Origin: a virus
Strand: one strand, 5' to 3'
IMG/VR virus record: IMGVR_UViG_3300032898_000017
Coordinates: 1-22,105 of that record
DNA length: 22,105 bases
Below the pieces are notes generated by a model that was not told the origin of the DNA, searched no databases, and was given only the letters and a program-made list of their open reading frames with translations. Below, piece after piece: positions 6,152 to 14,230 of the stretch (the stretch's first letter is position 1; each line of letters opens with the position of its first letter). A program made the position numbers and the translations under genes.

Positions 6152-8059
6152 CTACGGCGCGTTGGCACGGTCCGCCGCAGCCTGCCCCGCCGCCGGCCCA
6201 AACCGCCGAGTAGCCGCCTCCATCAATTGACTCATCCGTGCCGTTCCGGGTTTGGCCCGACTTGCCGCCATCAACAAGTCCTGACCAAAGTGGTCATTGA
6301 GCATCCGGTTGACGAAGTTGAACGTCGGCCGGACCGCCACCGCCGCCGTTCCCGCAACAGCAGCCCCCTTGACATCCCCATGAAGCAACCTCTCAATCCC
6401 CACCCAAAGCCCGAACTGGCCCGTCGGATGGCCCAGCGACGGGGCTTCGCTCCCGCCTCGCGCCAATTTATCCTCGTCGAGAAAGCCTCTCACACCCTTT
6501 ATCAACATCTGCTCGCGGGTGCTCATAAAGGGAGCCAGCCCGGCTTTATTGTCGAAGAACTTGACGAACTTCCCGGCGTCTACGACGCCTTTGCTGGTGG
6601 CGGAGTCGAGAGCCTTCTTTATTGCCCCCTGGAAGACGGCCTGTTGGCCCTTCTCCCCGACAAGGCCGGCGACGAGTTCCGCCTTATTGGGGTCATCGCC
6701 CAGCGCGATGCTGAGGGCGGTGTTCGCCCGCCTCAGTGGGTCAGGCTCTTCGAGCAACCCCTTGACGGCTGGGTCCTGGTAGGGAGCCACATTTTTCGCA
6801 TAAAAACGCGAGGCTTTTTTCTCCGCGGCTTTTGTTGTTGGGCTTGAAAACGAGTCCAACTTCTTTTGGAGCAGATCACGGGCCTCCCTCACCGCGGCCG
6901 TCGCCGGGTTCTTCGGATCACGGGCATTCTCAAGGTAGGTATTCATCTCCTCGACGCTCTGCTTCATCTGACTCCACCGGATGTCCGGCGCCGGAGCGAT
7001 GTTGCGGCCCTTCAACGCGGCAGCGGTGATGGCAGGCGGTAGGGTGTGCACCCCATCTTTCGTCACATATTGGCCAGTGGGGTCGAGGAAGAACGTCTGT
7101 TTGTTGATCGTCATGGACTTGGGCATCTTGCGATCCGGCGCGAGCACGTCCACGGCATTGTCGAGGATCGACACGGCCTTCTTGTCCGGCGCCAGCATTT
7201 TCCCCGTGCTATCAGCCATCGCTCGAAGTTTTGGTTCGACGTCCGCCATGTTAATCGGACCTTGAGCATCCCCCATCGCACTCGCCCGCTTGCTCAGTGT
7301 CACGAACCCCCCATGCAGCTTATCAACCATCTGGTTGAGGGTCCCCCGCTGCGCTGCTATCGCCGGGTCGAAGTCGGAGAACTCCCGCTGAATGGCGCCG
7401 ATGGCCCGCCGGGCTGCCTTCGTGTTGGCCATCTCGCCAATCAGGTTCCCGGCCTTGCTCAGCACCCCGCCGGTAACGGCACCGGCCGTTGCTCCCACCG
7501 CCTTCCCCGTCAGCCGATCCGACTGACTCGGATCAAATTGGGTGCCACCGGCCGCCCCACCCATGAGGGCCGCCCCCATCGCTGACTCTGGCGCGGCGAG
7601 CATGTAGGGTGCAGCCTGTCCCACGACGTCCCCCGCCTTCGTCATCATGCTGGGAGTCGGCAGAGCCTTGAGGGCTTCATTGGTAGCTTGGGTGAAGTCA
7701 TTGGCCCAGGCCTTCGCCCGGTCGCTGAACATCCCGGCGACATCGAGGCCGGTTTGCACGACGCCCGCCCCAGCCTGCAACAGGCCCCGTCCCACACCAT
7801 ACTTCGCCTGTTCGCCGATCGGCATGTTGTGCATGAGCCGCTGTGCCGTCGCCTTGTCCGTGTCAGCCGTCGGCATCTTGAGGCCAAAGTGCCCCCAGAT
7901 ATCGCTGTCACTATAGCCCTGTTGCTTCGCCGCGGCGAACTGGGGAGATTTTTCAAGATATTCCCCAATCTGTTGATCCGAGTAGCCGGCCTTCCGAGCC
8001 GCCGCTACCTTCGCCATCATATCATTGGGGTCGGGCACCACCACCTCCAAAGATCTCAT
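6152..8059 (-). CDS. Likely DNA ejection / internal virion protein (third of three)
   Basis: The longest form starts at ATG 8059 (635 aa); ATG 8020, just after the upstream stop, is a plausible alternative and removes 13 residues. The N-terminus carries two copies of a short motif: 'AGYSDQQIGEYL' (24-35) and 'QGYSDSDIWGHF' (47-58), of a type I associate with phage virion proteins. Residues 90-210 are rich in Gly and Ala with amphipathic or hydrophobic stretches, compatible with membrane insertion. The rest is charged and helical. I see no lysozyme or transglycosylase motif. Size and last place in the operon match P22 gp16 (609 aa), which enters the host during DNA delivery. The homology is not shown; the role is inferred from position and composition. 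Confidence 0.6.
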   Translation of the reverse strand: MRSLEVVVPDPNDMMAKVAAARKAGYSDQQIGEYLEKSPQFAAAKQQGYSDSDIWGHFGLKMPTADTDKATAQRLMHNMPIGEQAKYGVGRGLLQAGAGVVQTGLDVAGMFSDRAKAWANDFTQATNEALKALPTPSMMTKAGDVVGQAAPYMLAAPESAMGAALMGGAAGGTQFDPSQSDRLTGKAVGATAGAVTGGVLSKAGNLIGEMANTKAARRAIGAIQREFSDFDPAIAAQRGTLNQMVDKLHGGFVTLSKRASAMGDAQGPINMADVEPKLRAMADSTGKMLAPDKKAVSILDNAVDVLAPDRKMPKSMTINKQTFFLDPTGQYVTKDGVHTLPPAITAAALKGRNIAPAPDIRWSQMKQSVEEMNTYLENARDPKNPATAAVREARDLLQKKLDSFSSPTTKAAEKKASRFYAKNVAPYQDPAVKGLLEEPDPLRRANTALSIALGDDPNKAELVAGLVGEKGQQAVFQGAIKKALDSATSKGVVDAGKFVKFFDNKAGLAPFMSTREQMLIKGVRGFLDEDKLARGGSEAPSLGHPTGQFGLWVGIERLLHGDVKGAAVAGTAAVAVRPTFNFVNRMLNDHFGQDLLMAASRAKPGTARMSQLMEAATRRFGPAAGQAAADRANAP

Positions 8060-9845
8060 CGAGGGTCGGCCGGGGCGTCATGCCCACGGGCGGATCAGCG
8101 TCCGTCGTCCCGTTGGTCGATGGCCCCACGAGCTGGTATTGCGACAGGAAATTCTGCCGCAGCTTATCTTCGCTAACGCCTGAAAGCCCCATCGTCGTGT
8201 AAAGCTGGCGCAGGTCCGGCGGCACCCGCTGGCCGGCGTGGGCCAGCGTATCCACCTGATCCTTCACCATGATCTTCGCAATCTCATCACTCATCGCAAG
8301 CTTCGCATTCCGCACGTCCTTACTGTCCCGAGGATTGCCCATCGCATCGCGATACATCTCGATGAGGCGTTGGGTCTGCCGGGTCCCAGCACCCAATTGC
8401 GAGATGCCAATCACGTTGTGTTGGTACGCGGTGTAGGCTTGCGTTCGGATGTCCCGCACATTGGCGTTGTCCCCAATGGGTGGAAGGTGGTTATCCACCA
8501 ACCAGGCATTGATGTTGCGGACGCCAACGTTCCCCATTACGTCCCGGCCGCTGCTGTCGGGGTCTGCATTCATTAGCTTCTTGAGAATTTCGTTAGTATT
8601 GTACCACTGTTGGATGCCTTCGGAAAAGCGGGTGGCCATTTCCGGCGTGGGCTTCGGATTATACTCCATCGTCCCCGGGATCGCGTGAGCCGTCCCATCG
8701 GGATAGAGGCCAAATTCGGCGGAAAAGCCCGGCATCGTTTCCTTCTTGAAGACCTTCGTCGGTTGCTGGGCCTTCGACGCGGCCTCGGCCGCCTTCGCCA
8801 GTTCCTCCGGCGTCCCCCCGGACACATGGGCCAGAATCTCCATGCGTTGTTGGGGCGTCATCGTCACCTTATACGGGGGCATGTTGGCCGTGGGGTCCGC
8901 CCCCTTGTCCAGTTGATCGGCTAAACCGAGTAGGGCTTCGGTCGAGGGACCTTGGCTACTCGCCGGTGGTTGTGCTGCGCCGCCTTGGCCGGGTGACGCG
9001 GTCGGCCCTTGGGTCCCTCCCCCGGTATCCGAAATGCGTTCGACCGCGGGGGACGGAGCGACTTGGCCGGGGGCAGATTCATAGCTTTGCGGACGTGGCG
9101 AAGGCGCTGAGGGCGATGGACCATTGGGAGCGGCTCCGGGGGCAGATGGCCCCATACTGAGGGATTGTAAAAGGGCTCCCGACATTTGTCGGGTTTGATC
9201 CATTTGTTGCTGCAACAGCTTCATCCGCTGTTCGTTGAGTTGGGCGGCCGACGTCTCCTGTGCCGCCCGTGCCCCCTCGCCCGCCGCCGCAGCTTCCCTC
9301 GCTTTGATGTTGGACAGTTCGGCTTGCTGCTGCAGCGCCAACGTTTCACCCTGGTGGGCATTCTGAAAGGCCAGGGCCTGCGACAGTAACCCCGACCGCT
9401 CCGTATCCGCCCGCGCCCGCATGATCTCGGCTTGACTCGCGGCAATACGAGCCTGCCCCTCTTGCTGCTGCAGAGCAAACGCCTGTCCCTGATGGGCATT
9501 CTGGAACTCAAGCGCCTGCGACAACAAATTCGTCCGGGTGGTTTCCGCCTGCGCCCGGCCGGTTTCGGCCTGACTCTCTGCCATCCTGGCCTGACTCATG
9601 CGGAGGTCAGTCAGATTTTTGACAAACTCAATCCCCTCCGGTCCCAGCTTCTGCATGAGATACTGGGCCTGCTCTTCCGGCGGCAGATTTTGCGACTCTT
9701 CGAGAGCCTTCCGCGCCCGCATTTGCTGCAGGATCGGCCCAATGTTCTGGGCCAGACTCTGCAGCCCTTGCCCCAGCCCGGCCCACTTGTTCGGAACCGC
9801 ATCAAGGTAGATGGGGGCCGGGACGTTCCCCGCGAGAGATGCCAT
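8022..9845 (-). CDS. Likely DNA ejection / internal virion protein (second of three), with tandem repeat
   Basis: The 607-residue product begins at ATG 9845 with AAGGAGGG (9850-9857) as ribosome site, overlapping the upstream stop. Residues 30-240 are almost all Gln, Ala, Glu and Arg, predicted as long coiled-coil, and contain a 46-residue unit repeated twice (9306-9581). Residues 240-310 are a low-complexity Pro/Ser/Gly linker. The remainder is a charged, probably helical domain. Such layout is common among podovirus internal virion proteins that line the DNA channel, and its place matches P22 gp20 (471 aa). No enzymatic motif is seen. It overlaps the next gene by up to 38 bases, depending on that gene's start. 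Confidence 0.6.
   Translation of the reverse strand: MASLAGNVPAPIYLDAVPNKWAGLGQGLQSLAQNIGPILQQMRARKALEESQNLPPEEQAQYLMQKLGPEGIEFVKNLTDLRMSQARMAESQAETGRAQAETTRTNLLSQALEFQNAHQGQAFALQQQEGQARIAASQAEIMRARADTERSGLLSQALAFQNAHQGETLALQQQAELSNIKAREAAAAGEGARAAQETSAAQLNEQRMKLLQQQMDQTRQMSGALLQSLSMGPSAPGAAPNGPSPSAPSPRPQSYESAPGQVAPSPAVERISDTGGGTQGPTASPGQGGAAQPPASSQGPSTEALLGLADQLDKGADPTANMPPYKVTMTPQQRMEILAHVSGGTPEELAKAAEAASKAQQPTKVFKKETMPGFSAEFGLYPDGTAHAIPGTMEYNPKPTPEMATRFSEGIQQWYNTNEILKKLMNADPDSSGRDVMGNVGVRNINAWLVDNHLPPIGDNANVRDIRTQAYTAYQHNVIGISQLGAGTRQTQRLIEMYRDAMGNPRDSKDVRNAKLAMSDEIAKIMVKDQVDTLAHAGQRVPPDLRQLYTTMGLSGVSEDKLRQNFLSQYQLVGPSTNGTTDADPPVGMTPRPTLDEIFGGGGARPQ
9306..9581 (-). repeat. Two tandem 138-bp units in the coiled-coil of the ejection protein
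   Basis: The units run 9581-9444 and 9443-9306 on the minus strand, each encoding 46 residues. Both contain 'LLSQAL-FQNAHQG' followed by 'ALQQQ', and both open with 'A-SQAE'. The best conserved 66 bases are 9462-9527 and 9324-9389, offset by exactly 138. The copies have diverged at many third positions, so the duplication is not recent. Confidence 0.85.
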
Positions 9846-9855
9846 TTATCCCTCC

Positions 9856-10770
9856 TTACAGTGGTTGGTTGCCACCAATCGCCCCGCTGGCCGCCAATGC
9901 CGCCGGGAGCGCCAACGACGCCCCACCCGTGAAGGGGGCAGCCACGACGCCAATAAGGCTGCCGAGGCCGGATAGAATGCCGCCGAGGCTGCTTGGCTGG
10001 CCCTGCTGTGCCACGGCCTGGTTCGCCGGGGTTTGCGTCGGGATGCCGAGGTAGGCCAGCAAATCCCCAAGCCCCTGTTGTGTGTATTGGTTTTGCTGCT
10101 GGAAGGCCTGATAGAGATTGGTAAGGTATTGCTGTTGCTGAGCCGTTTGAATACCACCCCCCGTCGTCGCTGCGCCGATGGTCGAGAGGGGGGCTTGCGA
10201 CTGGCCCGGAACTTGGCTCGCTGCCTGCAACTGGTTTTGGATGTTCTGCTGGCCAGTTTGATAGGCAAGTTGGCCCTGCGTCGCCGCGAGGGTGTTGGTA
10301 AAGTTGTTAATGGCCGTGTCGATAGCGTTGCTCTGCGACGTGCTTTGATACCCACCCACGCTGCCACCGCTCGCCGACATAATATCCGGCAGGATGGTTT
10401 GTTGCATTGTCTGTTGCAGGGGCTGCAGCACATTCGTCTGGTAGTAGCCCGTGAGGGATTGCGGCCCACCCGTCAAAATGTTGTTGAGGGTGTTGTAGGC
10501 CGTCCCCTGCAGGGCATTCCCCTGCTGGAGGTTCGTCGTCGCCCCCGGCAGGGCCGAGGCAACCGACGAAATTCCCGACGACTCGAGGGCGGAGAGCGGT
10601 GCGGTGAGGCTTCCCGAGTAGCTAGGAAAGATACTTTGAGGTGTTCCGCTCGTCCCACCCAACGCCGACACGAGTTCGCTTTGTGCACTCGTCTGCGGGG
10701 CGTTGAGGCTGCTCTGGAGGGAGATAGGTACGCTCGAAACGGACGAGCTTGAACCGCCTGCACCAGGCAT
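9856..10770 (-). CDS. Likely small ejection / internal virion protein (first of three)
   Basis: The product has 304 residues and starts at ATG 10770, with GGAGTGA about 7 bases upstream. It is strikingly rich in Gln, Ser, Gly, Ala and Thr and nearly free of charged residues. The C-terminal 50 residues are hydrophobic Gly/Ala/Leu-rich ('LGGILSGLGSLIGVVAAPF', 'LALPAALAASGAIGG'), a likely membrane-active segment. This fits small podovirus ejection proteins such as P22 gp7 or T7 gp14, which insert in the outer membrane, and it is placed where gp7 would be. Sequence homology to either was not recognised. The first 149 bases lie inside the upstream acetyltransferase gene in another frame. Confidence 0.6.
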   Translation of the reverse strand: MPGAGGSSSSVSSVPISLQSSLNAPQTSAQSELVSALGGTSGTPQSIFPSYSGSLTAPLSALESSGISSVASALPGATTNLQQGNALQGTAYNTLNNILTGGPQSLTGYYQTNVLQPLQQTMQQTILPDIMSASGGSVGGYQSTSQSNAIDTAINNFTNTLAATQGQLAYQTGQQNIQNQLQAASQVPGQSQAPLSTIGAATTGGGIQTAQQQQYLTNLYQAFQQQNQYTQQGLGDLLAYLGIPTQTPANQAVAQQGQPSSLGGILSGLGSLIGVVAAPFTGGASLALPAALAASGAIGGNQPL

Positions 10771-11254
10771 CGTGTGTCACTCCATAGAGAATGCGGCCAA
10801 AGGGCCGCCCATTGCGACTGCCAACCTCGGGGATGTAACCTTCCCGATCAAAACCCATTTCCCGGGCGGCCCGCCGGGCCAGCAGGTTGTCCTCGGGGAT
10901 GAACGCACTCAGTTTGTGCATCCCAATCTGGTCGAAGCAGACCGCCATCGCCCAGGCCCCCACATACTTCTTTGTGATGGCAGGAAAGCCCTTGCGAAAC
11001 CCGGTGTGGATCTGAGCCCACCGCATCCCAATTTGCTCGACGAGGATGAAACCGTGTGCCCTCGATCCCGTCATGACGAGCCACAACCAGTTCGTCGGGG
11101 AAATGGAGGTCGCCATCGGCCAGTCCTTCCCCGCCGGCGGCATCCCATCCTCCCATTGGGGGTCGTAGATCTCAGGAAGCCGCATGAGGGTGTGGAACTT
11201 CGTCCAGGGGAAATTGTCCTGGTGTGCTTCCACCATTTCGAGGTCAATGGTCAT
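10622..11254 (-). CDS. GNAT-family N-acetyltransferase
   Basis: The start is ATG 11254, which makes an ATGA with the upstream stop (210 aa). The core reads as a GNAT fold: 'IHTGFRKGF' about residue 82, a helix 'AWAMAVCFDQIGMHKLSAFI' (about 100-119), 'PEDNLLARRAAREMGF' typical of the acetyl-CoA binding/alpha-4 region, then 'EGYIPE' and 'GRPFGRILYGV' as the last strands. It would transfer an acetyl group to an amine on protein or small molecule; the substrate is unknown. It sits between the tail nozzle and ejection genes, so virion proteins are possible targets. The GNAT fold seems complete at about residue 160. The last 50 residues are Arg-rich, unstructured-looking and lie in the overlap with the next gene, so they may be a read-on extension. 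Confidence 0.72.
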   Translation of the reverse strand: MTIDLEMVEAHQDNFPWTKFHTLMRLPEIYDPQWEDGMPPAGKDWPMATSISPTNWLWLVMTGSRAHGFILVEQIGMRWAQIHTGFRKGFPAITKKYVGAWAMAVCFDQIGMHKLSAFIPEDNLLARRAAREMGFDREGYIPEVGSRNGRPFGRILYGVTHDAWCRRFKLVRFERTYLPPEQPQRPADECTKRTRVGVGWDERNTSKYLS

Positions 11255-13149
11255 TGTTCGCTCGCATACATTGTCTTGAACGCAAACCACGAGAGTTTGA
11301 AGCTCGGGTCCACGCCACTGAACCTAATCCGAACGAAATTGCATGTCAATGAACAATCCAACGAAAAGCGAGACCAGAATGTGCCGAGGTTGATTTGGCC
11401 GATCTCCGCGTTCAGCTGGTGGTAGGTCTGTCCCCCATCCGTGCTGATCTCGACGATGTCCACGATCCCCTTGCCGTAGAACACGATGCCATCGAGGGTC
11501 TTCCACTGGTCCGGCAACGGGTAGTCCTTGCTGGTGAAGTACCACGAGATGGGGGTGCCGTTGTCGCTGACCGTGGTGTTCCAGTCGTAGAGGTAGAGGA
11601 AGCCGGTGGGGAAAGCGTAGGTCGCTGTGTCGGGATTGCACAACAACAATTGGTGGTAGAGGGGTTGATTGGCGCGGGCATTCCAGGGCCGATGGCGGTC
11701 GATCCACCGGGTCGAGCCCAGGTCAACCCACCGCAGTGCCGTGTTCCACAGGCTGAAGAGGCCGGCGCCCGAAAAGTTGAGAGGGCTGGTCCACACCCGC
11801 TTGAACCACGCATTGTTCTTGTGGCGGTAGCGCATAACCTTGCCCGGCCACGTCATCGTTTGATCGGCGTAGAAGATCCACGTTTCATCCAAGATCGGGA
11901 CATAGAGGTGGAACATATTGTAGGTAATTTTGCAGTTCAGCTCACCACTGTAACTCAGAAACGAGTTGAAGATTTTGTCCCCAATATCCGTGAGTCCATA
12001 ATCCCCGTTATAGATAAAGACTCCTGGCTCGCACACGAGGAGAGCAGCCGTTCTCGTAGCGCTGACGGCCGCATTTGAGAGGGTGCCCGTGTTTGAGAGT
12101 CCGTAATCATACCACAATACCTGGAGGCCAAGTCCATAATAACTTGCCCTGACGATACTATCTTCGCGGCAGATGGCGAGGTATGGGTTGACGTTGATGA
12201 TGCCTGTGATTGCATCGCCCGAGTCAACAAGGTCATCGTTTCCCGCGTCAAGCGTCGTCCAGTTGGTTGGGTCATTCGTCGCGCTCCGGCGGATGCGATA
12301 CGGATACACCACCCCGCTTTCAGTGGTATAACCGAGGATAGTGATACCGTGATACCGCGCACAGTAGCGGGCGGTTGATACCACCCCGCTGACGTTGGTA
12401 ACAGGCTTGCACACGTCCCCGTCGAACGCCTGGGGCAGATCGAAGCCATTGCAGAAGATGACCCAGCCCTGCGGCGGGGAAAAGCACCACGAAATGGGCA
12501 ACGACCCATCGCTCGTGAAGGTGGGCAATGGGTAGATGCTCGCCCCATTGGCGATCGTCGTGCCGCCGGGCCAGATGGCACTCGTGATGCTGACCGGGCT
12601 GGTTGTCCCGCCGGTCACGCCCACGAGATACAGTCCGTTGTTCATCTGAATGCCGACGAGCTGGCCCGTGGTCCACGTCGCACTTCCAGTAAAGGGGATG
12701 CTGACGGTCGTCCCACTCGTCGGGAGGGTTTGGTTTCCGTTGACCGTCGCCGGGCTCGTCGCATTGCTCGGGATTGGCACCCAATCGCCGTTCGTGCCGA
12801 CGGCACTGTCGTACGAGTAGAGCGTCCGGGTTGTCACCACCAACTCAAACTTCGCGCCGGTGGCGGGCTGGATGAACTCGATCGGCTGCTGCGGGATGCC
12901 GTAAACCCGGCTGCCGAGGAGCTTCACCCCAAAATCGACGCAAAGCACCTTGTTGACGTAAACAAGGTTTTGCATGTCCTGCGACTCGCTGTCATCGAGC
13001 TGATCGGGGGGCCGGTTCGTATTGAGCCCTCCGTCGATGTCGAGGACGATTTTGTAGTCGGGCCGGATAACGCTCTGCGGCGGGACGATCCCGGCGCCCA
13101 CCCCGGCGAGGGTCGGAACGGAGGCTTTCCGCTGCCCGGGGAGAGCCAT
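11251..13149 (-). CDS. Tail nozzle / hub (tail stabilization) protein candidate
   Basis: The 632-residue product begins at ATG 13149, sharing one base with the upstream stop (TGATG). After a short leader, 'DIDGGLNTNRPPDQLDD' (37-53) followed by 'NLVYVNKVLCVDFGVKLLG' is the pattern seen in podovirus tail proteins such as P22 gp10 and T7 gp12, where a stretch of the type 'GGlN...p..L...E....N' opens a beta-propeller. The rest is beta-rich with many aromatic and Gly residues and recurring Trp-containing strands, compatible with a propeller. Large size and place between adaptor and ejection genes support a tail hub/nozzle that seals the packaged DNA. Exact family not proven. The stop overlaps the acetyltransferase start. 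Confidence 0.6.
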   Translation of the reverse strand: MALPGQRKASVPTLAGVGAGIVPPQSVIRPDYKIVLDIDGGLNTNRPPDQLDDSESQDMQNLVYVNKVLCVDFGVKLLGSRVYGIPQQPIEFIQPATGAKFELVVTTRTLYSYDSAVGTNGDWVPIPSNATSPATVNGNQTLPTSGTTVSIPFTGSATWTTGQLVGIQMNNGLYLVGVTGGTTSPVSITSAIWPGGTTIANGASIYPLPTFTSDGSLPISWCFSPPQGWVIFCNGFDLPQAFDGDVCKPVTNVSGVVSTARYCARYHGITILGYTTESGVVYPYRIRRSATNDPTNWTTLDAGNDDLVDSGDAITGIINVNPYLAICREDSIVRASYYGLGLQVLWYDYGLSNTGTLSNAAVSATRTAALLVCEPGVFIYNGDYGLTDIGDKIFNSFLSYSGELNCKITYNMFHLYVPILDETWIFYADQTMTWPGKVMRYRHKNNAWFKRVWTSPLNFSGAGLFSLWNTALRWVDLGSTRWIDRHRPWNARANQPLYHQLLLCNPDTATYAFPTGFLYLYDWNTTVSDNGTPISWYFTSKDYPLPDQWKTLDGIVFYGKGIVDIVEISTDGGQTYHQLNAEIGQINLGTFWSRFSLDCSLTCNFVRIRFSGVDPSFKLSWFAFKTMYASEQ

Positions 13150-13448
13150 CAGACAGTACTACCACTGGCATTAACCCAGTGCGCCCCATTCCACCACGCC
13201 GGGATGCCGAGGGTCGTGTCGAAGATCATGTATCCCACGCCACTGTTGGGGAACTTGGCGAGGTTGGCGGCGGTGGGCCGGCCGGAGGTCGGGCAACTAT
13301 TCGCCTGGTTCGTGTTGATGCAGGCAGCGACCTGCCGCTGAAATTGCGTCAGCGTTATCAGGATGCCCTGAAGACGGTTGAAGAGCGCCGTCGGATTGGT
13401 CACATCATCCGGCGAAAGCTGGAGGGGCAGGGTCCCCCCGGTGAGCAT
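13149..13448 (-). CDS. Small phage structural protein
   Basis: I chose ATG 13448 (99 aa). A TTG at 13460 would give 103 residues and a TTGA overlap with the upstream stop, which matches the operon's style, so the start is uncertain; neither has a good Shine-Dalgarno. The C-terminus has 'GYMIFDTTLGIPAWWNGAHW', a motif common at the end of many phage tail or fibre-associated proteins ('fDttl.kp.wwng..W'). The middle is helical with a Gln-rich stretch. It lies between a fibre-like protein and the nozzle and is probably a minor virion or assembly protein; precise role unknown. Confidence 0.65.
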   Translation of the reverse strand: MLTGGTLPLQLSPDDVTNPTALFNRLQGILITLTQFQRQVAACINTNQANSCPTSGRPTAANLAKFPNSGVGYMIFDTTLGIPAWWNGAHWVNASGSTV

Positions 13449-13456
13449 GAGGGGGG

Positions 13457-14230
13457 TCAATAGATTGCGAACCAGTTAAAGGCGAGGGGGCCGGTCAACA
13501 ATACCTCCCCCGTCGCAATACCATACGTGTAGACGACAGCACTGGATGAACTGATTGTTCCCCCGACGGCGGCGTTGGCCGTGCTGCTGCCGGTTTGGCC
13601 GATGATCTGGGCGAAGAAAGCCGGCGTTCCGGCGAACGAGGGTGAAAAGTTGATGGTGGCCGTACCACTACCGTCGCTCGCCGTGATCCCCGACTGAAAG
13701 GTGTGGCCGTTGGGCCACGTGTAGGTCGGGAAGTTGATGGTAAGCGTGCCTCCGCTCACCGACCCACCATTGATGTTGCTGACGGGGCCGGCGGTCCACT
13801 CATTCGGCGGGTTGTCATAGAGGATGCCGCCCGGGCCAATCGCCAACGTGCCCGCCAGCCCACTGACCGCCCCGGCGGTCCACTGCTGCGCCGGAACTTT
13901 CACCTGTCCCGTTTGCGTTAGCTGGATGACGTTGCCGCCGGAGTCCTGGTAGAAAAGCTCGGTGTTGCCGCTGACCTGCGCCGCCCACACCCGCCCATCG
14001 CCGGCGTCGAGGGCATACGCCGTCGTTTGGCCACTGGCGCGGAGGGTAGCCCACTGGTGCTTCCCATCATTGCCGTCGCCGTTCCATGAGTGGTCGATGG
14101 TCAGCCGTTCCTCAACACCTCCTTTGAGGTTGCGAAGTTGGCTGGCCCCCTGCGCCTCCTCATCCGTGTCGGCCGGCGACGCGATGTAAGCCGCATTCCA
14201 GTTGGGGACGTAGGTGAAAGTGGCGGTCAT
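13457..14230 (-). CDS. Fibre-like / receptor-binding structural protein candidate
   Basis: The 257-residue product starts at ATG 14230 in an ATGA with the upstream stop. The first 60 residues are polar with 'DEEAQGASQLRNLKGGVEERL', a sort of head that appears in phage tail-fibre or virion-associated proteins. The middle has a short repeat, 'WTAGAVSGL' and 'WTAGPVSNI'. The C-terminal 100 residues are Ser/Thr/Gly-rich beta strands, with 'INFSPSFAGTPAFFAQIIG' and a final 'AFNWFAIY', similar in style to gp53-like or H-type-lectin-like fibre tips ('i.Fp..f...P.v', '..W.A.G'). It may bind a host surface sugar or decorate the neck. No enzyme motif. Similarity is by eye and modest. Confidence 0.55.
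   Translation of the reverse strand: MTATFTYVPNWNAAYIASPADTDEEAQGASQLRNLKGGVEERLTIDHSWNGDGNDGKHQWATLRASGQTTAYALDAGDGRVWAAQVSGNTELFYQDSGGNVIQLTQTGQVKVPAQQWTAGAVSGLAGTLAIGPGGILYDNPPNEWTAGPVSNINGGSVSGGTLTINFPTYTWPNGHTFQSGITASDGSGTATINFSPSFAGTPAFFAQIIGQTGSSTANAAVGGTISSSSAVVYTYGIATGEVLLTGPLAFNWFAIY

Noticed and set aside
6800-6845. Possible terminator (GC stretch with T-runs) inside the third ejection gene
   Set aside because: The T-runs are in coding sequence and the flanking GC segments do not pair well. It is not at the operon end.
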